The notes under the pieces are model-generated. The model did no database searches, was not told where the DNA came from, and worked only from the letters and a program-made list of their open reading frames with translations. The position numbers were made by a program, and so were the translations under genes. A DNA stretch of 9,739 bases from Pseudomonadota bacterium (GTDB lineage Bacteria > Pseudomonadota > Alphaproteobacteria > Acetobacterales > Acetobacteraceae): positions 1 through 9,739 of the forward strand of contig JAKBCB010000108.1 of the NCBI GenBank assembly GCA_021808185.1. Reading direction: 5' to 3'. Shown here piece after piece: positions 1 to 6,339 of this stretch. Each line of letters opens with the position of its first letter. The first letter of the stretch is position 1.

Positions 1-761
1 AGATGCTTGTAGCCGTCGAAATCGTCCGGATGCAGCACCTCCTCCCACCAATGGATGGTCAGATCCCGGCACGCATCGGCGATGGCAACGGCGTAGCGCA
101 CGTCCAGCGCCATGTAGCAATCCACCATCAGCGGAAAATCCGGGCCGACGGCGGCGCGGTGGGCGGCGAGGAATTCGACGTTCGCCCTGATGCCGGCAAC
201 ACCGTCCGCCGGCCCGTGCGGCAGCGGCACCTTGCCGCCGAAGAACCCCATGCGCTGGCATTCCTCCGGTCGCGGCCCGGTGCAGTAGAAGGAAATCTCC
301 GGCTTGGTGCGGCCACCGATCAACTTGTACACCGGCTCGGCGCGGATTTTGCCCAGCAGATCCCAGATCGCCAGATCGACCACCGAGATCGCCGCGAGCG
401 TGAGGCCCTTGCGGCCGTAGAACATCGAGGCGCGGAACATCTGGTCCCACAGCATGTTCGTGTCGCGCGGATCGGCGCCCACGACGAAGCGGCGGAAATG
501 CTGGTCGATGAGGAAGCAGGCGGGAACGCCGCCGAAACCGGTGGCAAAGCCGATGTTGCCCCGCTCGTCCTCGACCTCCACGACGATGGAGCCGAGCACG
601 CCGATGCCCCAGGACGTGCGCGACGCCTTGTACTGCGCATAGCCCGACATCGGATTGGCGATCAGCGAATCGATGATCCAGTGCCCACCCTTCTGCCGAT
701 GGTAGTCGCCGCCATCGCCGGTGCCTTCGACCAGGAAAGCGCGGATATCGACGATCTTCAT
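1..761 (-). CDS. rhmD: L-rhamnonate dehydratase-like enolase superfamily protein (partial, N-terminal 253 aa)
   Basis: Enolase-superfamily dehydratase that would convert L-rhamnonate (or a related 6-deoxy sugar acid) to 2-keto-3-deoxy-L-rhamnonate in the non-phosphorylated rhamnose pathway in the cytoplasm. The reading frame is open from an ATG at 761 to the window edge, so the C-terminal third or more is missing. Seen in the translation: an N-terminal capping-domain stretch GGDYH (17-21) followed by GGHW (25-28) and NPMSGY (36-41), then VDLAIWDLLGK (about 126-136), MGFFGGK (about 170-176) with GPADGVAGIR, and two expected Mg2+ ligands, D214 in MVDCY and E240 in WWEEV. The 26-residue spacing of these acids and the linear order of motifs match my memory of E. 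coli RhmD. The third metal ligand and the catalytic His/Asp dyad lie off the edge. GGAG sits 11 bases before the start, a weak ribosome site. Substrate specificity (L-rhamnonate versus L-lyxonate or others) is inference. Confidence 0.85.
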   Translation of the reverse strand, partial: MKIVDIRAFLVEGTGDGGDYHRQKGGHWIIDSLIANPMSGYAQYKASRTSWGIGVLGSIVVEVEDERGNIGFATGFGGVPACFLIDQHFRRFVVGADPRDTNMLWDQMFRASMFYGRKGLTLAAISVVDLAIWDLLGKIRAEPVYKLIGGRTKPEISFYCTGPRPEECQRMGFFGGKVPLPHGPADGVAGIRANVEFLAAHRAAVGPDFPLMVDCYMALDVRYAVAIADACRDLTIHWWEEVLHPDDFDGYKH

Positions 762-799
762 GCTGGGGCTTGCTCCGCGTTGCCGGCACTTTTGTACAT

Positions 800-822
800 C
801 CGCCGCGGACTGTTCGCGGCGG
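800..822. terminator. GC-rich perfect inverted repeat, possible terminator or operator
   Basis: An 8-bp perfect stem (ccgccgcg at 800-807 against cgcggcgg at 815-822) encloses a 7-base loop. It begins 7 bases past the stop codon of the methyltransferase gene and ends about 39 bases before the start of the rhamnonate dehydratase gene, both on the minus strand. The position suits transcription termination or attenuation between the two genes. No T-run follows on either strand, so it is not a classical intrinsic terminator. A protein-binding palindrome controlling the sugar-acid gene is the alternative. The rest of the 67-base gap shows no convincing promoter; TACAAA at 790-785 has no matching -35. 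Confidence 0.4.
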
Positions 823-828
823 GACCGC

Positions 829-1314
829 TCAGCGCCCCGGCCACACCCAGCGCGGCGTCCGGCGGGCATAGGCAGCCCAGGCCGGACCGAAGCGCGCGGC
901 GAGATGCGATTCCTCCCGCGCGATGGCCAGGCGCGCGGTCACGAGGGCGGCGATCAGCGCGAGCGGCAGGAACCAGGCATCCCCGAATGCCAGCCCCGCG
1001 CCCACGAGCAGGATCGTGTTGCCGAGATAGATCGGGTTGCGCGAGATGGAGAACGGCCATGTCGTCACCAGCGCCGTCGCCGCGCGGTGCGGCAGGATAT
1101 TCGCATGGTGGCGGTGCATCGTCAGCATGGCCGCGCCGTCGAGCCCGATCCCGGCCAGCATCGCCGCCACGCCGAGCACGCGTTCACCGGGGAACAGGTT
1201 CGGCGTCGGCCAGAGCCAGCCGAGGGCCACCGCCAGGATCGCGGCGGCACCATAAATCAGCGGCGGCCAGGGCACACGATTCGGCCGGTCGGCGCGGTCT
1301 TGCGGCTGGCCCAT
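829..1314 (-). CDS. Isoprenylcysteine/phospholipid methyltransferase family membrane protein
   Basis: 161-residue membrane protein of the ICMT/PEMT-type methyltransferase group, which transfers methyl from S-adenosylmethionine to lipid-like or membrane-embedded acceptors. Seen: hydrophobic segments at about 18-36, 45-60, 97-112 and 114-130; the family signature SRNPIYLG at 91-98; then REE (133-135) with L138, RFG (141-143) and Y149, and a C-terminal TPRW (153-156), which is the usual C-terminal SAM-binding region of these proteins. The ATG at 1314 is preferred because AGGGG lies 5 bases upstream. A longer frame reaching 1431 would run into the tRNA gene and adds a basic, non-hydrophobic extension, so it is rejected. 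The gene lies downstream of tRNA-Leu on the same strand, with 87 bases between and no T-tailed terminator seen, so read-through from the tRNA promoter is possible. The bacterial substrate is unknown; many homologues are annotated only by family. Confidence 0.85.
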   Translation of the reverse strand: MGQPQDRADRPNRVPWPPLIYGAAAILAVALGWLWPTPNLFPGERVLGVAAMLAGIGLDGAAMLTMHRHHANILPHRAATALVTTWPFSISRNPIYLGNTILLVGAGLAFGDAWFLPLALIAALVTARLAIAREESHLAARFGPAWAAYARRTPRWVWPGR

Positions 1315-1401
1315 GCCTGCCCCTGGGCGGGATCGCCCGATCACGCCGGGCTTGGCCCTGGATCGGCGGGCGAAGAACCCAACATGGCGTCTTGAAAGAA
1401 C

Positions 1402-1487
1402 TGGTGCGGTCGAGAAGACTCGAACTTCCACGGGGTTTCCCCCACAAACACCTCAAGCTTGCGCGTCTACCATTCCGCCACGACCGC
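1402..1487 (-). tRNA. tRNA-Leu (anticodon GAG)
   Basis: Folded by eye on the minus strand. The 7-bp acceptor stem is gcggtcg with cgaccgc; a D stem gcg/cgc follows; the anticodon stem caagc/gtttg carries the loop TTGAGGT with anticodon GAG at its centre. A long variable arm follows, with ggggaaacccc at its core, as expected of a class II tRNA. The T stem ggaag/cttct carries the loop ttcgagt, and the discriminator is A. The 3' CCA is encoded at 1404-1402. Length is 86 bases with CCA, normal for leucine tRNA. GAG reads CUC and CUU codons, which suits a GC-rich genome using CUC often. The gene is divergent from lipB, with 44 bases between the mature tRNA 5' end and the lipB start codon. Confidence 0.96.
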
Positions 1488-1503
1488 ACCGTGGAGGCGC
1501 GGG

Positions 1504-1532
1504 GATATAGCGGATCAACCTGCCGGTATCAA
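1504..1532 (-). promoter_or_regulatory. Predicted sigma-70-type promoter of tRNA-Leu, overlapping the lipB start
   Basis: On the minus strand, TTGATA (1532-1527; 5 of 6 to the -35 consensus) is followed by a 17-base spacer and TATATC (1509-1504; 4 of 6 to the -10 consensus). Transcription would begin near 1497, about ten bases before the mature tRNA 5' end at 1487, a normal leader length. The -35 hexamer includes the A of the lipB ATG at 1532. The AT core gatatag also gives a TATAGC hexamer on the plus strand (1506-1511), which could serve lipB with a start near 1518, although no good plus-strand -35 is visible. The prediction rests on sequence match and position only. Confidence 0.6.
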
Positions 1533-2194
1533 TGTCCGACCTGACGCTTTCTGCTCCCGAATGGCGCATCGCCGACGGGCCTGTCGCCTACCCCGACGCG
1601 ATCGCCGCGATGCAGGCGCGCGTGGCCGCGATCCGCGCCGGCACGGCCGGGGAACAGGTCTGGCTGGTCGAGCATCCGCCGCTGTTCACCGCCGGCACAT
1701 CGGCCGATCCGGCCGATCTGAGCAATCCGGCGGGCTTGCCCACCTATGCCGCCGGGCGCGGCGGGCAATGGACCTATCACGGGCCGGGGCAGCGCACCGG
1801 ATATGTGATGCTCGACCTGACCCGCCCGCATGGCCCGGTGCCGCCGCGCGACGTGCGGGAATTCGTCTGGGCGCTGGAGGAATGGCTGATCCGCGCGCTC
1901 GACCGTTTCAACCTGCGCGGGGAACGGCGAGAGGGGCGCGTCGGCATCTGGATCGCGGGGCGCGACGGCCGCGAGAATAAAATCGCCGCCATCGGCGTGC
2001 GCCTGACGCGCTGGGTGAGCTGGCACGGGGTGGCGCTGAACGTGGAGCCGAACCTGGCGCATTTCGACGGCATCGTGCCCTGTGGCATCCGCGAGCACGG
2101 TGTCACCAGCCTCGTGGATCAGGGCATCCCGGCGACGCTGGAGGAAGCCGACGCGGCGCTGATGGCGGCTTGGCCCGAGGTGTTCGGGGCGTAG
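1532..2194 (+). CDS. lipB: Octanoyltransferase LipB (lipoyl/octanoyl-ACP:protein transferase)
   Basis: LipB moves the octanoyl group from octanoyl-ACP to the lipoyl domains of enzymes such as pyruvate dehydrogenase, 2-oxoglutarate dehydrogenase and the glycine cleavage H protein; LipA then inserts sulfur. The 220-residue length fits the family. Seen: EHPPLFTAG (47-55), the signature RGGQWTYHGPGQ (76-87) with H83, the lysine in ENKIAAIGVR (K150), and the catalytic cysteine C184 in PCGI, followed by GVTSL (190-194). K150 and C184 are the known catalytic pair of the family. The ATG at 1532 is the only good start: an in-frame TAG lies at 1508-1510, and no Shine-Dalgarno sequence precedes it, so translation from a very short or absent leader is possible. 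It is the only plus-strand protein gene here, and its stop lies 4 bases from the converging DedA gene stop. lipA is not in the window. Confidence 0.96.
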   Translation: MSDLTLSAPEWRIADGPVAYPDAIAAMQARVAAIRAGTAGEQVWLVEHPPLFTAGTSADPADLSNPAGLPTYAAGRGGQWTYHGPGQRTGYVMLDLTRPHGPVPPRDVREFVWALEEWLIRALDRFNLRGERREGRVGIWIAGRDGRENKIAAIGVRLTRWVSWHGVALNVEPNLAHFDGIVPCGIREHGVTSLVDQGIPATLEEADAALMAAWPEVFGA

Positions 2195-2198
2195 CCGC

Positions 2199-2690
2199 TC
2201 AGCCGAAGACCCGCAGCACCCCCGCCCCGATCGCCAGCACCAGCCCCGCCCACAGCGCGGCGGAAATCCAGTTGGCGAGCTGGAAGATCAGCGGCGGCAT
2301 CTCGAAGATGCCGCACAGCAGCGGCACCGTCGCGCGCAGCGGGCTGAAGAAGCGGCACAGCACCACGCTCATGGCACCCCAGCGCAGAAAGAACCGCTCG
2401 CCGCGCGGCATCAGTTCCAGGTGGCGGTTGAACGGCCAGATGCCATGCACCCGGTGTTTCAGGCGCCAGCCGATGGCGTAGGAAACCCAGTCGCCCAGCC
2501 CGGCACCGATGGTGACGGCCACCCAGACCGGCCAGAGCTGAACCCCGCTCATGCCCATCAGCGTCACGATGATCGCGACCACGATGGACGAGGGCACCAC
2601 CAGCGAGACGAAGGCCAGGGATTTCAGGAAACTCAGCGCCAGTACCACCGGCACGACCCAGTCGCCGTGCGCGTGGACAAAATCGCTCAT
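2199..2690 (-). CDS. DedA family (SNARE-associated/VTT domain) membrane protein
   Basis: 163-residue inner-membrane protein of the DedA superfamily, implicated in membrane homeostasis, proton-driven transport and, for several members, flipping of undecaprenyl phosphate or phospholipid. Seen: hydrophobic segments at about 12-46, 53-66, 106-116 and 134-158; GDWVSYAIG (66-74) with D67; and the DedA signature CRFFSPLRATVPLLCG (112-127) with R113, R119, P123 and G127, then M131. The ATG at 2690 overlaps the stop of the acylphosphatase gene by four bases (ATGA), so the pair is translationally coupled; the frame runs open far upstream but only as a shadow of neighbouring genes. It is shorter than the roughly 200 residues usual for the family and seems to lack an acidic residue in the first re-entrant segment, where FLKSLAF (21-27) has K23. 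It is the last gene of the minus-strand run. Substrate is not known. Confidence 0.88.
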   Translation of the reverse strand: MSDFVHAHGDWVVPVVLALSFLKSLAFVSLVVPSSIVVAIIVTLMGMSGVQLWPVWVAVTIGAGLGDWVSYAIGWRLKHRVHGIWPFNRHLELMPRGERFFLRWGAMSVVLCRFFSPLRATVPLLCGIFEMPPLIFQLANWISAALWAGLVLAIGAGVLRVFG

Positions 2691-2962
2691 GCGCTCGGCA
2701 GGCGGCGGAAGCCGGGGCTGGGCGGCGGGTCGGCCGGATGCTCCGCGATGCCGGTCACCTCGGCATGGCGCGGGCCGAGCCGGCACGCGGCGAGCACGGC
2801 CGCTACCGCATCGGCCTCGCCGTGCAGCAGCGCCTCCACCGCGCCGTCGGCCCGGTTGCGCACCCAGCCATGCACGCCGCGCAATGCCGCCTCGCTGACC
2901 AGCCAGTCGCGATAGCCGACGCCCTGGACCCGCCCGGCGATCACCAGACGGCGCGCGATCAT
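2687..2962 (-). CDS. acyP: Acylphosphatase
   Basis: 91-residue cytoplasmic enzyme that hydrolyses acyl phosphates such as acetyl phosphate and 1,3-bisphosphoglycerate to carboxylate plus phosphate. Length is typical. Seen: GRVQGVGYRDW (10-20), the first acylphosphatase signature with phosphate-binding R18, and GWVRNRADGAVEALLHGE (32-49), the second signature with the catalytic asparagine N36. The start ATG at 2962 shares four bases with the stop of the ATP12 gene (ATGA), and its own stop shares four bases with the start of the DedA gene. No good ribosome site is seen, so it probably depends on translational coupling. The C-terminal residues after about 78 are proline-rich and less typical. 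Why it is grouped with an F1 assembly factor is not evident. Confidence 0.93.
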   Translation of the reverse strand: MIARRLVIAGRVQGVGYRDWLVSEAALRGVHGWVRNRADGAVEALLHGEADAVAAVLAACRLGPRHAEVTGIAEHPADPPPSPGFRRLPSA

Positions 2963-3666
2963 GGCCGCAGCAGGGCGAGGAAGCGGGCGGCAACCGCGAC
3001 GTCCTCGGCGACGCGGGCGCGGCGCGCCAGCACCTCCGGGTCGGTGCCCCAGAACTCCTCCTGGAAGGTCTCGTCGATGGTGGCGAGGCCGTGCGCCGTG
3101 GGCGCGTCCAGCGCCGCCTCGGCCAGCGCGAGGCCGAGCACGAGGCTGCCGAGCGCGGGCACAACGACCCCGAGGGCGGCGAGCGCCAGCGGGTCGTAGG
3201 CGGCCACGGCGGCGGCAAGCGCCGCGAGCGAGTCGCTGGGCTGCGCGACATGGATAATACCCGTCGTCACCAGCAGCGCCGCCGCGTGGCGCCGGGCCGC
3301 CCAATCGAGCCAGGGTTGCCAGCCGGCATGCTGCCGCGCCGCGAGCGCCGGCGGCTGTTCGGCGCGGTAGCAAAGCAGGTCGCTCTCGCCGTAGCGCGCC
3401 AGTTCCAGGATCACCGGCTCCGGGTTCGGCGCGATGCGCTCCTGCCCGGTGCCGGCGATGCGGGTCAGCGGCAGATCGGCATACGAGGTCTCGCCGCCCT
3501 TGGCCCCACCGGCCGCCTGCCATTCGGCGGCCACCGCGCGGGCGAGCGGCTCGGTCGGCAGGGTCAGGGGTGCCCCGCCCGGCACGCGCATCGGCTTGGC
3601 GTCCAGCGTCACGCGCCACCCACCGTCGGCGGGGGCGGTGGCCGCGTTGTCCCAAAATCGCTTCAT
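2959..3666 (-). CDS. ATP12 family F1-ATPase assembly chaperone
   Basis: 235-residue protein of the ATP12 family. In mitochondria, Atp12 binds free alpha subunit of F1 and prevents its aggregation before hexamer assembly; the alphaproteobacterial homologues are presumed to do the same in the cytoplasm. Seen: N-terminal KRFWDNA (2-8), LDAKPMRVP (21-29), AAEW (46-49), LPLTRIA (65-71), RYGESDLLCYRA (91-102), W119-ish PWLDWA (118-123), GLALAEAAL (178-186) and the strongly conserved C-terminal IDETFQEEFWG (197-207) followed by D209. The ATG at 3666 lies 6 bases beyond the stop of the AsmA gene, and the stop overlaps the acylphosphatase start (ATGA). No strong ribosome site is close to the start. 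The family is a taxonomic pointer to Alphaproteobacteria. Its partner atp genes are not in the window. Confidence 0.93.
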   Translation of the reverse strand: MKRFWDNAATAPADGGWRVTLDAKPMRVPGGAPLTLPTEPLARAVAAEWQAAGGAKGGETSYADLPLTRIAGTGQERIAPNPEPVILELARYGESDLLCYRAEQPPALAARQHAGWQPWLDWAARRHAAALLVTTGIIHVAQPSDSLAALAAAVAAYDPLALAALGVVVPALGSLVLGLALAEAALDAPTAHGLATIDETFQEEFWGTDPEVLARRARVAEDVAVAARFLALLRP

Positions 3667-3672
3667 ACGGCG

Positions 3673-6255
3673 TTACTTAAGCAGTTCCTTCAGAACATCC
3701 ATGGCGGTCGGCGGGACGATGGTCCGGGCCGTGCCGGGCGCAGCGGGCGCAGCCGCCGGCGGCGGCGGGCCGGCAGCGGCCGCGGTGGAACGCAACGTGC
3801 CCGGCGCGCGCACGGCGGCGAGTGCCGGAATGCAAGCGTCCGGTGCGCGGTCGCCGGTGATCTGCGGGCCACCCTTGGCACTGGCGTCCACGGCCACCTT
3901 CGGGTCCAGGAAGCTGCCGCCGACGCGGATCGGCACCACGATGCCGCCGGCCGCGATGCCGCCGCCGAGGCGCAGCACCGGCCGCAACTGCATCGCCAGC
4001 ATTTCCTGCCCGAAATCGATGCTGCCGCCGCCCATCACCACGAGCCGCTGCGCATCGACCACCATCGCGCCGATGCTCGCCACGCCCTTCAGCGCATCGA
4101 GCCGCAGCGCGACGCAGCGCAGCTTGGTGAGGCCCGAGGCGCTGAGCCGCACCTCCGGCAGCTTGGCCTGCCGCATCAGCCCGAGCAGCAGGCGATTATC
4201 CAGCTCGCTGTCGGTGCTGGCGATGCCGAGATGCCCGTCGAGCGTGGCGGCCAGCGCATGCGGGCTGCGCCCGGCGGCTTGCAGGTCGGCGCCGATCCAG
4301 ATCGAGCCGTTCACCGGCGCGCTATCGCCGATCAACGCCAGCAATGGGGCAACCCGCACCGCCTCGGCCGAGAACGTCAGCGCCATGGGCGCATCGGCTG
4401 CCCGCGAGTCGATCGACAACCGCGCCGAGACCGGGCCACCGGGCATCATGCCGGTCACCGGGTCGATCAGCAGCTTGCCGTCGCGCAGCAGGATGTTCGC
4501 GCCGAGCTGAGTGTAGGCGACGCCGAGATATTGCAGGGAATCGATGCGCGCCTGCACCTCGCCGTCCATGCGGTCGAGCGGGCCGAGGTCGAACGGCTCG
4601 TCGGGGATCAGGCGGGGCGGCGCCCGCGGCGTGGGCGTGGCCGGGGGCGGGGGCGCGGTGCCCGCATCGGCCGCTGGCGCGGCCGCGCGCTGGTCCTTGC
4701 GGCCCGCGCCTCCGAGATCGGCCAGCAGCGAATCCAGATCGAAATGCGGCGAGGTCAGCACCGCGTGCAGCGACGGGCGCACCCCAAGACGCAGATCGAG
4801 GTCGCCCGCGACCTGCGCCTCCGGCAGGGTCAGCGTGCCTTTGCGAATGCCGATGGCGCCGCCGCGCGTTAGATCGCCGATGACCTGCCCCTCGAACGCC
4901 ACCTGCGACAGCGGCGGCAGGTCACGCTGGATCAGCCGGCCGAAGGCCGCCACGTCCGGCAGGCGCGCGAACACGTCCAGGCTCACGCCCTCGAGCGTGG
5001 TCGGCGACTTGAGAGTACCTTTGGCCGAGATCAGCGACCGCCCGGCCTCCAGCGTGACATCGATCGGCACCGGATTGGCGGGGTGCGTGCCCGGCAGGAT
5101 ATCGCCGAGAGGCGCGGCGTTCATCACCAGCCGGGTGTCTCCGGCCGAACTCGCCCCCTCGATGTCCAGATGCACCGGCCGGTCGAGGGCGGGCGCGGTC
5201 AGGTCGGCGTGCGCGATGTCCACGCCGGGCAGCAGATCGGGCAGGCGCAGCGCGCCGATGTGCAGGGTGGCGCCGGTCAGGCCGATCTGGCCGTCCTGCT
5301 TCGCGTCGCCCCAAAGAATCGTCCCGTTGGCGTCGTGCGGCACCGGCACGCCTTGCGGCAGGAACGGCACGATGCCGGTGAAGTCGCTGACCGCGATGTC
5401 GAATTGCAGATCCAGCCCCCGCCCGCGCGTCGGCTGGCCGATGCCGCCATGCACCGCGAGCCGGGCGTCCTTGTCCTTCACGACCACCCGCACAGGCCAC
5501 GCGACGGCGGCGGAGCTATCGAACAGGCGGCCGAACGAGCCGACCTCGCCGCCGAGGGTGAAGGTGCGGCCGGCGCTGCTGATGGTGCCCGACAGCAACA
5601 TCGTTCCGTTCGGTCCGCTGGCGTCGGCATCGAGGTGCGGGATACTCACCTCCACCGGGGCCGTGCCCACGGCGCGCAGCCAGCCGATGCGTGCCTGCTC
5701 CAGATGGATCGACTGGAACGCCACGCGCGAGCGGATCGGCGTGCCCGCCGCCGGCTGCGAGGCCGGCGCCCCCCCCTGCCCGCCCGACGGCGCCGCGACC
5801 TCCGCGCCCGACGATCCGGGTTGCTCCGGCGCAAGTCGCCAATTGCCGCGCCCCTCGCCGTCGCGCTCGAGCAGCAGGTTCGGGCGGATGACCGTCAGAT
5901 CGGTCAGATCGATGTTGCCAAGCAGCAACGGCCATAGCGCCACGCGCGCCTCGGCGCGGTCAACCGTCACCATGTCCTGGCGCGAGGCGCCGCCGGGATT
6001 GGACAGCGCGATGTCCTCGGCGACGAGCCAGGGCGGCAGGCCGAAGGCGATCCGCATCGGGCCGCGCAGGGCCAGGGTGCGGCCGGTGGCGCGCTTTGCC
6101 GCCGCCTCGATCTCCGGCTTGTAGGCGTTGGGGTCGATCAGCAGGATCGCGGCGCCGAACGCGAGCACACCCACCAGGGCGATGACCAACAGTACGCCCA
6201 CGGTGGCGCGAACCATCCCATAGACGGAAAACATGCGGCGGTGGCGGGGGGGCAT
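3673..6255 (-). CDS. AsmA family envelope protein
   Basis: 860-residue AsmA-like protein, predicted to be anchored in the inner membrane by one N-terminal helix (about 15-40) with a large periplasmic part. AsmA-family members are linked to outer-membrane assembly and, for relatives such as TamB/YhdP, to phospholipid transport between membranes. Seen: DPNAYKPEIEAAAKRATGRT (41-60), the typical AsmA opening after the helix; GLPPWLVAEDIALSNPGG (72-89); LGNIDLTDLTVIRPNLLLER (112-131); and a C-terminal AsmA_2-like region (about 555-790) with GLMRQAK and GSIDFGQEMLAMQLRP. Low-complexity Pro/Ala/Gly linkers lie at about 141-175 and 520-548, and a tail of the same kind at 815-846. ATG 6255 has GAGGA 3 bases upstream; M8 at 6234 has no ribosome site. 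A run of seven C follows the start codon, and eight G lie at codons 160-163. ATP12 follows 6 bases downstream; an 84-base gap separates it from the pseudouridine synthase. Confidence 0.9.
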   Translation of the reverse strand: MPPRHRRMFSVYGMVRATVGVLLVIALVGVLAFGAAILLIDPNAYKPEIEAAAKRATGRTLALRGPMRIAFGLPPWLVAEDIALSNPGGASRQDMVTVDRAEARVALWPLLLGNIDLTDLTVIRPNLLLERDGEGRGNWRLAPEQPGSSGAEVAAPSGGQGGAPASQPAAGTPIRSRVAFQSIHLEQARIGWLRAVGTAPVEVSIPHLDADASGPNGTMLLSGTISSAGRTFTLGGEVGSFGRLFDSSAAVAWPVRVVVKDKDARLAVHGGIGQPTRGRGLDLQFDIAVSDFTGIVPFLPQGVPVPHDANGTILWGDAKQDGQIGLTGATLHIGALRLPDLLPGVDIAHADLTAPALDRPVHLDIEGASSAGDTRLVMNAAPLGDILPGTHPANPVPIDVTLEAGRSLISAKGTLKSPTTLEGVSLDVFARLPDVAAFGRLIQRDLPPLSQVAFEGQVIGDLTRGGAIGIRKGTLTLPEAQVAGDLDLRLGVRPSLHAVLTSPHFDLDSLLADLGGAGRKDQRAAAPAADAGTAPPPPATPTPRAPPRLIPDEPFDLGPLDRMDGEVQARIDSLQYLGVAYTQLGANILLRDGKLLIDPVTGMMPGGPVSARLSIDSRAADAPMALTFSAEAVRVAPLLALIGDSAPVNGSIWIGADLQAAGRSPHALAATLDGHLGIASTDSELDNRLLLGLMRQAKLPEVRLSASGLTKLRCVALRLDALKGVASIGAMVVDAQRLVVMGGGSIDFGQEMLAMQLRPVLRLGGGIAAGGIVVPIRVGGSFLDPKVAVDASAKGGPQITGDRAPDACIPALAAVRAPGTLRSTAAAAGPPPPAAAPAAPGTARTIVPPTAMDVLKELLK

Positions 6256-6339
6256 CCGTCCTCATCAAACGCGTTGGATGGGCTTGCGGCAGCGGCGGCA
6301 GCGTAGCGCGCCCGCGCCCCGGCCGTCACGCCGCATGGC
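6256..6339 (-). other. 84-base gap between the pseudouridine synthase and AsmA genes
   Basis: This is the largest gap within the minus-strand run from rarA to the DedA gene. It is GC-rich and holds the GAGGA ribosome site of the AsmA gene (6263-6259). I see no -35/-10 pair of useful quality and no hairpin with a T-run. An internal promoter for the AsmA, ATP12, acylphosphatase and DedA genes could lie here or within the end of the pseudouridine synthase gene, but nothing in the bases proves it. Confidence 0.4.

Noticed and set aside
1315..1431. A longer start for the methyltransferase at 1431
   Set aside because: It would begin inside the tRNA gene and add a basic, non-conserved leader; the ATG at 1314 has AGGGG at a good distance.
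3..1544. A 513-codon plus-strand open frame through the dehydratase, methyltransferase and tRNA genes
   Set aside because: It runs opposite two recognisable minus-strand proteins and through a tRNA, has arginine/alanine/histidine-rich composition without domains, and is typical of open antisense frames in very GC-rich DNA.
2691..3251. An upstream in-frame extension of the DedA gene giving a 350-residue product
   Set aside because: The added part is an out-of-frame reading of the acylphosphatase and ATP12 genes. The ATGA overlap at 2690 and the start of membrane sequence there fix the true start.
3720..3800. Repeat-like gcgcag/ggcggc units near the AsmA gene 3' end
   Set aside because: These encode the Ala/Pro-rich C-terminal tail; they are irregular low-complexity codons, not a tandem or CRISPR-type repeat.
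3091..6124. Long plus-strand open frames of 593 and 526 codons opposite the AsmA and ATP12 genes
   Set aside because: Composition is biased (Arg, Gly, Ala, Gln or Ser), no motif is seen, and both lie fully antisense to genes with clear family motifs.
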